Positions 23,302 to 32,447 of a stretch of DNA of 64,000 bases are shown in pieces (within the stretch, counting starts at the first letter, position 1; every line of letters starts with the position of its first letter). A program made the translations under genes and the position numbers. The stretch is from CAVVMA01 sp963788205 (GTDB lineage Bacteria; Desulfobacterota; Binatia; Binatales; Binataceae), in the NCBI GenBank assembly GCA_963788205.1, contig CAWBGG010000002.1:558001-622000 (forward strand). Direction: 5' to 3'. The notes beneath the pieces were generated by a model that was not told the origin of the DNA, did not search any database, and saw only the letters and a list, made by a program, of their open reading frames with translations.

Positions 23302-26043
23302 TCACCACCAATCCGGATGCGTGGGCGGATTGGCTCCCGCCCGCGCCTGATATGCGGCCGGTGAGATCGGAAATCCCATCTGCACTGGAAGATAATAGAC
23401 AAATGCGATCACGGCGGCGGCAAGGAACGATGCCGAAACGAATTTGCCCGCCTGACCCGCGCGCGCGGTTATAGCCAGCCACATCGCGGCCAGCAGCAGA
23501 AAGCCCAGCGCACCCGCGATCGCGCCCAGCATCAGCACCATCGACACAGCCAGCGCAAGCATCAAGGCGGCCTGTTCCCATCGACCCGTCGCGCCGCGCC
23601 AGCTCTCGGCCAGGAGCACGGCAAGCGCCAGGTAAGCGAGATAGATCGACGGCATGAAGTCGTAAAGGAAAAGGTCACCGCCGATTGCGCGCCAAGCGAT
23701 CCACAACAGCAGACAGCCGGCGACGATAAAACCGCCGGCCAGGGTCGCGCGCTTCAGCATACGAATACCGGTAATCAAGATTGCGCCCAGCGCTCCAAAC
23801 CACAGGACCGGATTGCCGGCGGCCATCACGACCCCGACTCGGCCGTTGTCGAGAGTCTGTTGCCAATAGGTCACCGGACTGAGCATCGCGGGCCAACTCC
23901 ACCATGACGATGCACGAGGATCCCCGAGGCTTCCTTTCAAGTCGTCGACGTAGCCGGCTTCCAGATAGTATTGCCACAAGGCTGCCAGCCCGCCCCAGTG
24001 CTTCATCAAGTAGTTAGGCAACAGCGCGGCCAAATATACTATAGATGCTGTTGAAGCGACGAGCATCAGAGTGCCAAATGCGATCCTGCCGCGAGTGGAA
24101 TGCAGCCGCTCGCGGTTGATGCCATCGGGGGCTATCGAAACCACGATCAACGTCCCCATCACCAGGATAAAGACTATGATCGGCAGGTAGAGCTTGGATG
24201 CGAGGCAGAGGCCCAGGGCGAGACCGATACAGGCGAGCGCCCAAGGCCGTGCCGCAGACTCATTGCTCTGCAGGAATCGGAACAGGAGCAGATATGAGAG
24301 CGCGGCGAAAGTAAGGAACAGAATCTCCACCGAGGCGACGCGCGATTGCACCAGGAACATCCCGTCGCACAGGATAAACGCGGCGGCCAGCGCCGCGGCG
24401 GCTCGCGAGCCGAACATCCGGCGCCCCAGCAGATAGGTGATGCCGACCAGCGCGATTCCCGCCGCCGCCATCGGGAGACGCCAGCTCCAGGGATGGTCGC
24501 CGAAGATCCTGATCGAAAATGCCATCAGCTCGACGGCCAGCGGCGGCTGCGAGTCGAAATAGGATTGCCCCGCCAGATGGGCGTGTGCCTGTGCGACGAA
24601 TTCGCGCTCGTCGAAGAGCGTTGATGGATAGCCGAGCTGCCACAGGCGCGAGAGCGCGAGCACGATCAGCGTGCCGAGCACGATGGTGTCGGTCCGGGTC
24701 CACGCTAGCGCGGCGCCGGCGCTCGCCCACGATGACCCCGGCGCGGGAATGCCGGATTGCGTTACCGGTGCGGTTGATTCGCGCTCGCTGTCCAAGGCGA
24801 ACGCGCTCCAGAGCGCATACAGGAGCAGGGCGAAATTGAGCGCGCCGGCGGCGCCTGCGAACGGATCATGCGTCGCCACAAACTGTGCGGGACTTTCGAG
24901 CACGTGCTTGGCGTAAGCGAGGTTGAACGTGCAGGTTGCGGTCAGCGCCGCGAACCCGATCAGCATCGCGGGCTCGACCACCGCCAGCGGAACCGTCATC
25001 ACCACGGCGAGATAGGAGTATCTCTCGTGCATCCGCGACGAGAGCACGAAGGTGCCGAAGCTGGTGAGAAAGACCGCGCACCAGAAATTGCGCGTCGTCG
25101 GACGCCGCCACAGCAGCCAGGCCGCCACCGGATAGAGCGACATCGACAGGACCATCCCGATGGTGAAAAACGAGACGCCGCCGAGCGTGTTCGAATCGGG
25201 TACGTTGTAGCCGCCGAGCATCGCCATGAAGTTGAAGGCGTTGTTGGAGGTGTATGCGAACAGCTGGATCGACGAGAAATAGCGATCGATTTTAAACGGC
25301 GCGATCGCGACCACTATCACCGCGACGAAGGCGAGCGCCGAGCGCCACCAGCGGCCGGAATCCGCGCGCAGCAGGGTCCACACGCCCAGTATCGGGAGGT
25401 ACGTCAGCGCCTGCGGCTTGATCACCAGCGCGAATGCGCCGAGCGCCCAGGCGAGCTCGAACTCGGAATCGAGCGCGGCCATGATGCTCATGAACAACGG
25501 CAGCGCCAGCATCGAGTCGCTCTGGCCCCATACCAGCGAATCGTAGATCAGGGCCGGATTGAGGGCGATCGCGAGCATCGCAAACCACGCCACTCTTTTC
25601 GACCGGCCCCATCTGCGGACCAGCACGAATACGCATCCAGCCAAAAGGAAATCGGCCACCAGCGGGGGACTCTCCACCAGCACGCGCAGCGTCTCGCCGG
25701 TAACGCCGGTCAGGTGCGCGATGATCCCCACCACCCAGCTCGCGTACAGAGCGCCGGGCGGATAGTTGACGTAAAAGCCCGGGTAGGCGTTGGCCGGGCC
25801 ATGCTCGAACAGGTCGAGCGCCCAAACCCGGTAGAGATTAATGTCGTTGTAGTAGCCGGGGAAAAAGGGCAGCAGCGCGAACTTGACTACTGCGATCGCG
25901 AACAGCGCCGCGAGGGCGGCCCGCAGGCCGGAATCGCGATCGTTCCACAGCGGCAGTGCTTTGCGAACGATCGCGTAGCCGAACAGAATCGCGAGCGCGA
26001 TCCCGGTCACGGTCCCGCCGATCTTCCCCTCCGGGCCTAACAT
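23302..26043 (-). CDS. Fused dual GT-C/PMT membrane glycosyltransferase
   Basis: An unusually long (913-aa) polytopic protein made of two glycosyltransferase-like halves. Residues 1 to ~430 match the 436-aa protein at 8794 (FPGYYNDINLYRVW, NYPPGALYASW, LVWGQSDSML, MHERYSYL). Residues ~450-913 match PMT_2/GT39-type protein mannosyltransferases (YPSTLFDEREFVAQAHAHLA, SYFDSQPPLAVELM, FGDHPWSWRLP) and the protein at 37419. In PMT enzymes the first-loop Asp-Glu (here FDE) is catalytic and uses polyprenyl-phosphate mannose. The fusion would let one chain perform two sugar transfers at the outer face of the membrane. It starts with ATG and is followed by the exported single-TM gene in the same operon. 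Confidence 0.78.
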   Translation of the reverse strand: MLGPEGKIGGTVTGIALAILFGYAIVRKALPLWNDRDSGLRAALAALFAIAVVKFALLPFFPGYYNDINLYRVWALDLFEHGPANAYPGFYVNYPPGALYASWVVGIIAHLTGVTGETLRVLVESPPLVADFLLAGCVFVLVRRWGRSKRVAWFAMLAIALNPALIYDSLVWGQSDSMLALPLFMSIMAALDSEFELAWALGAFALVIKPQALTYLPILGVWTLLRADSGRWWRSALAFVAVIVVAIAPFKIDRYFSSIQLFAYTSNNAFNFMAMLGGYNVPDSNTLGGVSFFTIGMVLSMSLYPVAAWLLWRRPTTRNFWCAVFLTSFGTFVLSSRMHERYSYLAVVMTVPLAVVEPAMLIGFAALTATCTFNLAYAKHVLESPAQFVATHDPFAGAAGALNFALLLYALWSAFALDSERESTAPVTQSGIPAPGSSWASAGAALAWTRTDTIVLGTLIVLALSRLWQLGYPSTLFDEREFVAQAHAHLAGQSYFDSQPPLAVELMAFSIRIFGDHPWSWRLPMAAAGIALVGITYLLGRRMFGSRAAAALAAAFILCDGMFLVQSRVASVEILFLTFAALSYLLLFRFLQSNESAARPWALACIGLALGLCLASKLYLPIIVFILVMGTLIVVSIAPDGINRERLHSTRGRIAFGTLMLVASTASIVYLAALLPNYLMKHWGGLAALWQYYLEAGYVDDLKGSLGDPRASSWWSWPAMLSPVTYWQQTLDNGRVGVVMAAGNPVLWFGALGAILITGIRMLKRATLAGGFIVAGCLLLWIAWRAIGGDLFLYDFMPSIYLAYLALAVLLAESWRGATGRWEQAALMLALAVSMVLMLGAIAGALGFLLLAAMWLAITARAGQAGKFVSASFLAAAVIAFVYYLPVQMGFPISPAAYQARAGANPPTHPDWW

Positions 26044-26146
26044 GATGCAGGTGGAAGCGCCGCCGGCATGCGGCTAGTTCGCTCCCCTTTGGCCACGTTC
26101 CCCATCGACAGGCGGCGACTCGATTTCACGATTGCCAGAGCATGGC

Positions 26147-26175
26147 TTGACCAGCCTGCCGAAAAATCCTTAAAC
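26147..26175 (+). promoter_or_regulatory. Probable sigma-70 promoter of glycan operon
   Basis: TTGACC (26147-26152), a 17-base spacer and TTAAAC (26170-26175) are positioned to start transcription about 10 bases before ATG 26192. It drives the nine-gene glycan operon. The position also argues against the upstream TTG at 26177 as the start. Confidence 0.6.
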
Positions 26176-26191
26176 ATTGAGGTTTGATGCT

Positions 26192-27229
26192 ATGGCAATC
26201 GCAATGAGCGCCGAGTTTGCGTCCGAGCCTGTTGCCCGGAGGTTGAGCGATACCGCATCCTTCAACTTCTACGGGGTCGGCCTTGCGGTCTCAAGCTCAA
26301 TGCCCACGGTGCTGGATTATCTCACGCGCGATTTCGAGTACTTTGCCTCGCCCGCCGCGTCGCCGGGAATCGAGTTGCGGGTGCAGGCCGGCGTGCCGCC
26401 CTGGGAGCGGATTCCCGATCGCATCGCCACGATGGTCACGCCAAACGCGCTCAGCTACGACGATCGCTCGATCCGCTACAACGATTATCATCGGCAAGCG
26501 CTCGCGATTTACGATTTCGAGCACGAGCGGGGCGAGATCTGGGCGTTGACCGAAGATCTCCTCTATGAAATCACCTACCTGACGGCGCTCTCGCGAGTTG
26601 GCGAGCTCCACGACCTGCGCGGAATCCATCGCGTGCACGCGCTCGGCGTGGCGGTCGCGGGCCAGGGCGCGTTGGTATTGCTTCCCGAGGCTGGCGGCAA
26701 GACCACGCTGGCGCTCGAGCTGCTGAAGTATCCCGAAGTGAAACTGCTGTCCGACGATACGCCGCTGGTCGACCACGGCCGGCTGCGGGCGTTTCCGACC
26801 CGGCTCGGAATCCGCAGCGACCGGGTATGCGGGATCGATCCGCGCCATCTCCGCACCATGAATCGGCGCAACAGCGGACCCAAGACGCTGGTGGATTTCA
26901 GCCACTTCCGCGACCGCGTCGCGAGCGAGGCGCGGCCGCGCGCGCTGATCGTCGGCGCAAGGAGCAGCGGCATGGCTTCGCGAATCGAGCCCATCAGCCG
27001 CCTGCGGGCGCTGCCGGTGCTCACTGCCAATCTGGTCTTCGGCCTAGGATTGCCGCAGGTGGTCGAGTTCTTTTTGAGGGGAGGGGTGTTCGAGCTTTTC
27101 CGCAAGCTGTCGATCGTGGCCTCGCGAAGCGCCGCGAGCCTGCGATTATCCGCGCAAACCAGATGCTATCGGCTGGTACTCGGGCGCGATCTCGAGGCCG
27201 CGGCGCAAGCCGTCCGCTCCGTGCTATGA
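26192..27229 (+). CDS. HPr-kinase-like protein (HprK-related)
   Basis: A 345-aa protein. The C-terminal half has the HprK-type P-loop LLPEAGGKTTLALEL (about residues 163-177), followed by LLSDDTPLVDHG (DD at about 188-189) as in HPr kinase/phosphorylase. The N-terminal ~140 residues are a different, family-specific domain. Known HprK-related proteins outside sugar regulation occur in exopolysaccharide loci and in lasso-peptide clusters, where they phosphorylate a peptide. No HPr or precursor peptide gene is seen here. It overlaps the next gene by ATGA. Its target, whether protein or glycan, is unknown. Confidence 0.72.
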   Translation: MAIAMSAEFASEPVARRLSDTASFNFYGVGLAVSSSMPTVLDYLTRDFEYFASPAASPGIELRVQAGVPPWERIPDRIATMVTPNALSYDDRSIRYNDYHRQALAIYDFEHERGEIWALTEDLLYEITYLTALSRVGELHDLRGIHRVHALGVAVAGQGALVLLPEAGGKTTLALELLKYPEVKLLSDDTPLVDHGRLRAFPTRLGIRSDRVCGIDPRHLRTMNRRNSGPKTLVDFSHFRDRVASEARPRALIVGARSSGMASRIEPISRLRALPVLTANLVFGLGLPQVVEFFLRGGVFELFRKLSIVASRSAASLRLSAQTRCYRLVLGRDLEAAAQAVRSVL

Positions 27230-28779
27230 CGCTGGCGAAGCTGGTCCAGGACACGGCGATCCGCACCGCCCGGTACTACCCGTTCCGGGCCGTGTATGCC
27301 GCGTCGTATGGAGCGGCGCTGCGATGGCTGATTGGGCGGCTCAAGCACGCGCCCGAGATTCAGAGCGTCGACCTGCGCCAGCCGCAATGGCGGCCATGCT
27401 TCGGCAGCAGCGATCTCGATCTCCGCGCGCAGGCAGTCCCGCTCTCCGCGCCGGATTATTTCGCCTTGGCCGATCGCTTCGCCGACGTGCTGCTCGCGCA
27501 GCGGCCGTGGCTCCGGATCTTCGATCTCCATCTCTGCATGCCGGCCGACTCTGAGCTCCATCGCCGGCTGGCTGCGCAGTGGTACGACCGCGGTTATCGA
27601 TGGTCGCGATTGTACGGCGCCGGCCAACCGGTTAGCGACGCGCCCGAATCCGGCAACGCTTACCTCGGACGAATCACTCACGACTACGGCTATATCTGTC
27701 GCGATCTCTTCGAGGGTCCGCTCGGCCTGGGCGCGACCCGGCTCATTTACAAAAAGGTGATGCAGATTCATCAGGATGCCGAGCGGCACCTGCCGCCCGG
27801 AAGTCTGAGCGCCGACGCCCGCTCTTCACCGATCCTCGAGATTGCGGCCGGTGCGGCGCGCAACGGAAGCTTGCGGCCGGCCGGGTTCGATGATCTGGCC
27901 CGTGCCCACGGCTTCGCCCTGGCCGAGCTGACCGCGGTATGCGGCCAATCGCAGGACGAAACCCGCGCGCAGGAGGGCGAACCGGCCCCGGTTGACATCG
28001 CGATACCGCCCGCGACGCTCCAGGCGGCGGTGGAGTCGTGCCAGCCCGCGATCGCTGGGTTCTGCGCCTCCCTCGGCGGTTCGGTGGTGAGCGCGATCCT
28101 GGGCGCAGTCCCCGGATGCAGCTACGAGTACCGGATCCATCTGATCGGCCCGGACGAGCTGGGCGCGGCCCGGCACCTGGATCTCTGCCGCCGCGTGCGG
28201 GAGCTTTTCATCGGCCCCGGAGCCTACAGAGAGATTCCCTATAGCTACATCCGGTTACGCTACCCGATACTGGTGACGCGCACGGCATGGCGCGCCCGCT
28301 CGCGCTGGTACGATTCGCTGCGCCCGGTGGAAGAGTGCTACTTCATCGAGCGTCACGGCGTGCTGCTGTGGGGCGAGGATTTGCGCCACGACGGGCCGCG
28401 GCCGGTGCGGCAGGCGGTGATTCGGAGCGCGGCGATCGCGGTCGCGGACCTCCGCAACCGGATCTGGTCGGCGCTGTATCTCGATCAGCCGGTGCGCATG
28501 GCGGATTTGGTCGCCGGCCGGATTCCCGCGCTATGGCTCGTGCTGGAGAACCTCAAGGTCGCGACTTCGGCCGAGGAGGCGCTCAGCGCCTGCGAAGCCA
28601 ACGGCTTCCCGCACTGGGAGAAGCTCAACGCGATGCGCCGCCGGATCGCCGGCCTCAAGCCCGAGGACCTGCCGCCGGTCCGCGCCGACTGCTGGCGGCC
28701 CTGTATCGAGTCGCTTTCCGACTGGCTCGACGGCCTCAACGCGATGGCCCTGCGGGCCTCGGCGCAGGTGCCGGGATGA
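27226..28779 (+). CDS. Nucleotidyltransferase-like protein of glycan operon
   Basis: A 517-aa cytosolic protein. The segment CFGSSDLDLRAQ (about residues 59-70) has the G-S-x-D-x-D pattern of the polymerase-beta-like nucleotidyltransferase fold; the remainder is helical with no clear domain. Its pairing with an HprK-like gene is reminiscent of HprK/nucleotidyltransferase pairs in lasso-peptide and exopolysaccharide clusters. It overlaps both neighbours by four bases (ATGA), so translation is coupled. The start is placed at the overlap; longer in-frame starts would run deep into the upstream gene. Function is inference only. Confidence 0.5.
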   Translation: MTLAKLVQDTAIRTARYYPFRAVYAASYGAALRWLIGRLKHAPEIQSVDLRQPQWRPCFGSSDLDLRAQAVPLSAPDYFALADRFADVLLAQRPWLRIFDLHLCMPADSELHRRLAAQWYDRGYRWSRLYGAGQPVSDAPESGNAYLGRITHDYGYICRDLFEGPLGLGATRLIYKKVMQIHQDAERHLPPGSLSADARSSPILEIAAGAARNGSLRPAGFDDLARAHGFALAELTAVCGQSQDETRAQEGEPAPVDIAIPPATLQAAVESCQPAIAGFCASLGGSVVSAILGAVPGCSYEYRIHLIGPDELGAARHLDLCRRVRELFIGPGAYREIPYSYIRLRYPILVTRTAWRARSRWYDSLRPVEECYFIERHGVLLWGEDLRHDGPRPVRQAVIRSAAIAVADLRNRIWSALYLDQPVRMADLVAGRIPALWLVLENLKVATSAEEALSACEANGFPHWEKLNAMRRRIAGLKPEDLPPVRADCWRPCIESLSDWLDGLNAMALRASAQVPG

Positions 28780-29552
28780 AGGCCCGGATCAACGAGTTCC
28801 TGGAACGTTACGACCTGCTGCGCAATTTGATCTGGGCCGAGCTCACCGCCCGCTACAAGACCGCCATCCTGGGGATTTTGTGGTTCGTGCTTAATCCCCT
28901 GATCGCGATGGTGATGTTGATTATAGTCTTCAGCGATGTAATACAATTGGATATAAAGAACTACCCGGTGTTTGTATTGTCGGCCCTGCTGCCGTGGACG
29001 TTCTTCTCGATGTCGGTCACCAATGCGACCTCGTCGCTTTCGCGGTCCTCATCGCTGGTCAAGCGGGTGCGAATCCACCGCTCCTACGTTCCGCTCTCGG
29101 CGGTCGGCGCGAGTCTCATTCACTTTTTGATTTCGCTCTCGCTGCTGTTTTTCTTCATGCTGTTTTCGTCCTCGAAGTTCTCGCTCCTGATCCTGCTGCT
29201 GCCGGTGGTAATCGGCCTCCAGATGATATTCCTGACCGGCGCCTCGCTGCTCACCTCCAGCCTCAATGTCTTTTACCGCGACATCGAGCATGTTCTCGGG
29301 CCGTTGATCCAGGCGATGTTCTATCTGACGCCGAGTTTCTATCCGATCTCGTACGTGCCCAAGCGATGGCTGGGCTGGTACCTGATCAACCCGATGGCCG
29401 GGATTATCGAGATTTACCGCGACACCCTGACCCAGGGCGTCCTTCCAGCGCGCTCTGTGCTCGGCATGGCGGTCCTGACTTCGTCGATCACGCTCGCCGC
29501 CGGCGTGATGGTGTTCCGCAACCTGGAGCCCTATTTCGATGACTACATCTAG
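28776..29552 (+). CDS. ABC-2 polysaccharide export permease (Wzm-like)
   Basis: A 258-aa protein with six predicted membrane helices and the ABC2_membrane family pattern: cytosolic N-terminus LIWAELTARYKTAILGILW, FVLNPLIAMVML, then VFYRDIEHVLGPLIQAMFYL and the end helix before FRNLEPYFDDYI. This is the usual permease of ABC-dependent O-antigen/capsule or teichoic-acid export, and it pairs with the ATPase at 32440. The ATG is fixed by the ATGA overlap with the upstream gene; its own end overlaps the next gene by 14 bases. Confidence 0.9.
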   Translation: MKARINEFLERYDLLRNLIWAELTARYKTAILGILWFVLNPLIAMVMLIIVFSDVIQLDIKNYPVFVLSALLPWTFFSMSVTNATSSLSRSSSLVKRVRIHRSYVPLSAVGASLIHFLISLSLLFFFMLFSSSKFSLLILLLPVVIGLQMIFLTGASLLTSSLNVFYRDIEHVLGPLIQAMFYLTPSFYPISYVPKRWLGWYLINPMAGIIEIYRDTLTQGVLPARSVLGMAVLTSSITLAAGVMVFRNLEPYFDDYI

Positions 29553-30681
29553 GGCGGATGCGGCGCTGGCGGCGCCGCGGGCCGATCCGGCCCGCCCGCT
29601 ACGCGTCGCGTGCGTGTACCACCCCAATTGCCCGCCCAACATGGCGGCGATGGACGGTATCCGTTTCGTCCGGATGGCGGAAGCGCTGGCCCGGCGCGGC
29701 CACGAGGTGGACATTTTTCTCAACCGCTCGCCGCAGCCGCGGCAGCTGGGGCCGCGCCTGCGCGAGGTCTCGATCGGTTCCACGCGCTGGCATGACTACG
29801 ATGTCGTGAAGACCTTCTTTCACATCGGGTTCAATTCCCTGCTCGCGCACGGTGGCGCCGATCATCCCTTTATCGTCAGCAAGCTCGGCTCGGTGGTCGG
29901 GCGCGAACAGACCGCGGGCGTCTATTTTTTCGGCGCGACCCGCGAAGGGCTGTTCGAGATCCAGTGCAAGATCGCGCGCCACAGCCGCATGGTCACCGTG
30001 CTCACCAACCAGAGCGCCGCACTGTGGTGGAAGGAGCACGGCAGCGCCACCCGGCTGTTGCAGGTTCCAACCGGGGTGGACGCCGAAATCCCCCGGCTCG
30101 GTCCCAATCCCTATCCCGCGCTGGGGATCACGGAGCCGGTCGCACTCTACGCAGGCAATATCTACGACAGCCACGACCAGCCGGAGATCAGCCGTCTCTG
30201 GCAGGAGCGGCTCAATCAGCTCGGTGCGCTGCTGAGAAGCCGGGGCGTCAGGCTGGTCGCGGCCGGCGAAGGTGATACGAACCTGCTCGATTCCAAAGCG
30301 GTGACCCATGTAGGCGCGATTGAAACCTCCGCCTTCTGGAATTGGCAACGCCACGCCCGGGTCGGGATAGTGCTCGCGCAGGGACCGGTTCAGGACAACG
30401 AGAGCAGCAAGATTTATTACTACCTGCGCACCGGGTTGGCGGTCGTATGCGAACGACCGGTGCCGAATGCCTGGCTGATCGAGACCACCGGGCTCGGCGC
30501 GCTGGTCGACTTCGGCGCTATCGAGCAGCTCGCCGAAGCGGCGGTCGCCCTCGCGCACGAGCGGCCGCGGGTTAACGGGGTGGTGCAATACATGGTCGAG
30601 CATCATCGCTGGGAGAACCGCGCCGCGCTCTACGACCACGTGTTTGCCGAAGCGCCCGCTTTGCGAGGGTCGCGCAGATGA
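29539..30681 (+). CDS. Glycosyltransferase, GT-B fold
   Basis: A 380-aa cytosolic glycosyltransferase of the GT-B type. The N-domain begins LRVACVYHPNCPP with a DGIRFVRMAEALARRGHEVD donor/acceptor loop, and a linker contains VPTGVDAEIPRLG, the usual hinge. The C-terminal E-x7-E-like motif is weak, so it is a divergent member of the GT4/GT1 clan. It adds a sugar to the growing glycan before export. The ATG lies inside the permease gene's last codons, and it overlaps the next gene by ATGA. Confidence 0.75.
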   Translation: MTTSRADAALAAPRADPARPLRVACVYHPNCPPNMAAMDGIRFVRMAEALARRGHEVDIFLNRSPQPRQLGPRLREVSIGSTRWHDYDVVKTFFHIGFNSLLAHGGADHPFIVSKLGSVVGREQTAGVYFFGATREGLFEIQCKIARHSRMVTVLTNQSAALWWKEHGSATRLLQVPTGVDAEIPRLGPNPYPALGITEPVALYAGNIYDSHDQPEISRLWQERLNQLGALLRSRGVRLVAAGEGDTNLLDSKAVTHVGAIETSAFWNWQRHARVGIVLAQGPVQDNESSKIYYYLRTGLAVVCERPVPNAWLIETTGLGALVDFGAIEQLAEAAVALAHERPRVNGVVQYMVEHHRWENRAALYDHVFAEAPALRGSRR

Positions 30682-32447
30682 GCGCCTCCTCTCGGCCCGG
30701 CGATGCGATGAGGATCGTGCTCTTCAGCCCGGGCCTCAACGAGCAAAACATTTGGGGCGAGAAGATCGGGCTGCGGAGCAAGGCGGCCTGCCTGCGAACC
30801 GAGTTCCCCGGTGCGGAAGTGTTCACTTTCGACCTCCGCGACATCGACAAGATCGCCGCGATGCGGGTCGATCTGCTGATCTCCTACTACACCGGTCCCC
30901 AACCGCCCTGGCGCGCCGATGATATCGCCGACCTGGTCGAGGGAATCACGATCCTGAGAGTCTGGAACCACGGCGACCTGCTTGAAGACTTCGCCCGGCT
31001 GCGCTTTGACGGTTTCGTGACCAACAGTAAGCCCGCCACGCAAATCCTGGGGCGGCATCGCCCGGCGCTCTATCTTCCTACTGCGGTCGATGACCACTAC
31101 GGCCCGCTTGAAGCAGACCAGCGTTATCGCGCCGACGTGGTGTATCTGGGCGGCGGCGGGCAGGGCAACAAGCGTCGGGAAACCACGCGGCGCTATCTCG
31201 AGCCGGCCCTGAAATTCGACTTCGCGCTGTGGGGATCGCATTGGGAGCGCGATTATTGGGCCGCCGCCTATGCGGACAATCCCGAGGCGAACCGATGGCA
31301 TCGTTTCTGCCGCGGCCAGTTGCCGCTCGACGATATCGCCCGGCTCTATAGCTCGGCCAAGATCGTTCTGAATTACCACGAGGACTCGCAGCGCGAATGG
31401 GGAATGTGGAACAGCCGCGTTTTCGAGGCGCTCGGATGCGGCGCGCTGATGATCTGCGACGAGGCGCTGGGGCTGCGCGAGGAGTTCGGCGATGCGATCG
31501 TTTACACCTCCGGCGGAAGTGAGACCGAAGCGCTGATCGCGTACTACCTGACAAATCCGCAGGAGCGCCGCCGCCGCGGCGAGTTGGGCCGCCGTATCGT
31601 ACGGGAGAAATACCTTTTCAGCCGCTGGGCGCGGACGCTGCGTGAATTTTGCGAGGGGCTGGCACGCGATCGGCAGCTCACCTCCGGCAGCAACGGCGCG
31701 CTGCGTGACGGGCACGGGCAGCCGAGGTTCTCGGTCTTGATTCCGGTCTACAATCGAGTGCTCGGTCTGCGCGAGGCGATTGAAAGCGTGCTTAACCAAA
31801 CCCTACCCAGCTTTGAGCTGATTATCGCCGACGACGGCAGCACCAGCCCGGAGCTCGCCGCGATTCTCGAGGCCTACCGCGCCGACCACAGGGTGCGCGT
31901 GCTCCAGATGGCCCATCGCGGGCAGCCCACAGCGCTGAACAGCGCAGCCCGCGTCGCGCGCGGCGCGTATCTGTGCCGGCTCGATTCGGACGATCTGCTG
32001 GTGCCCGAGGCGCTCGCCGTGATGAACGGCTATGTCGAGCGCTATCCCGGCGTATCGTACTTCTACACTTCGCGATTCGTCGTCGACGAGGACGGGGTCA
32101 TCCAGAGCAGCCATCCCAGCCAACCCTTCGATCCCTGGCGGCTGGTCGAAAGCTACATGGCGAATCATCTCATCACCTGGAAGCGGGACGACTTTCTTGC
32201 GGTCGACGGCTTTCGCGAGCACCTTCGTTTCGTTGATGATTACGATCTCGCGCTGCGGATGGCCTGCCGATTCAGGTTCCAGAATGTGGATGAATTTTTG
32301 TACAAGGTTCGCTACCATTCAGCGGGCCGGATCACGACCATGCTGTCCGAGGACGAACGCCGAAGCGAGGAAGACGGGGTGCGCGCCACTTCAGGCGTCG
32401 TGCTCCGCGAGCTGTTGGAGAGCCGGCAGGGGGCAAGCCGTGGATAG
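30678..32447 (+). CDS. Two-domain glycosyltransferase (CgeB-like plus GT2)
   Basis: A 589-aa fusion. Residues 1 to ~330 are a GT-B/CgeB-like domain (YSSAKIVLNYHEDSQREWGM, ALGCGALMICDEALGLREEF). Residues ~350-575 are a GT2 (GT-A) domain with FSVLIPVYNRVLGLREAIES, IIADDGST, and LDSDDLL carrying the DxD metal motif, followed by HLITWKRDDFLAVDGF and DDYDLALRM. It would add two sugars in sequence in the cytoplasm. The ATGA overlap upstream and the 8-base overlap with the ATPase downstream show tight coupling. Confidence 0.82.
   Translation: MSASSRPGDAMRIVLFSPGLNEQNIWGEKIGLRSKAACLRTEFPGAEVFTFDLRDIDKIAAMRVDLLISYYTGPQPPWRADDIADLVEGITILRVWNHGDLLEDFARLRFDGFVTNSKPATQILGRHRPALYLPTAVDDHYGPLEADQRYRADVVYLGGGGQGNKRRETTRRYLEPALKFDFALWGSHWERDYWAAAYADNPEANRWHRFCRGQLPLDDIARLYSSAKIVLNYHEDSQREWGMWNSRVFEALGCGALMICDEALGLREEFGDAIVYTSGGSETEALIAYYLTNPQERRRRGELGRRIVREKYLFSRWARTLREFCEGLARDRQLTSGSNGALRDGHGQPRFSVLIPVYNRVLGLREAIESVLNQTLPSFELIIADDGSTSPELAAILEAYRADHRVRVLQMAHRGQPTALNSAARVARGAYLCRLDSDDLLVPEALAVMNGYVERYPGVSYFYTSRFVVDEDGVIQSSHPSQPFDPWRLVESYMANHLITWKRDDFLAVDGFREHLRFVDDYDLALRMACRFRFQNVDEFLYKVRYHSAGRITTMLSEDERRSEEDGVRATSGVVLRELLESRQGASRG

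Noticed and set aside
24868..26040. A 390-codon open frame on the plus strand opposite the 913-aa glycosyltransferase gene
   Set aside because: Its translation is rich in Arg/His/Gln with no domain pattern. It is the antisense shadow of a GC-rich membrane-protein gene.
28287..28775. An upstream extension of the ABC-2 permease frame
   Set aside because: It overlaps the end of the nucleotidyltransferase-like gene. Permease homology starts at ATG 28776.
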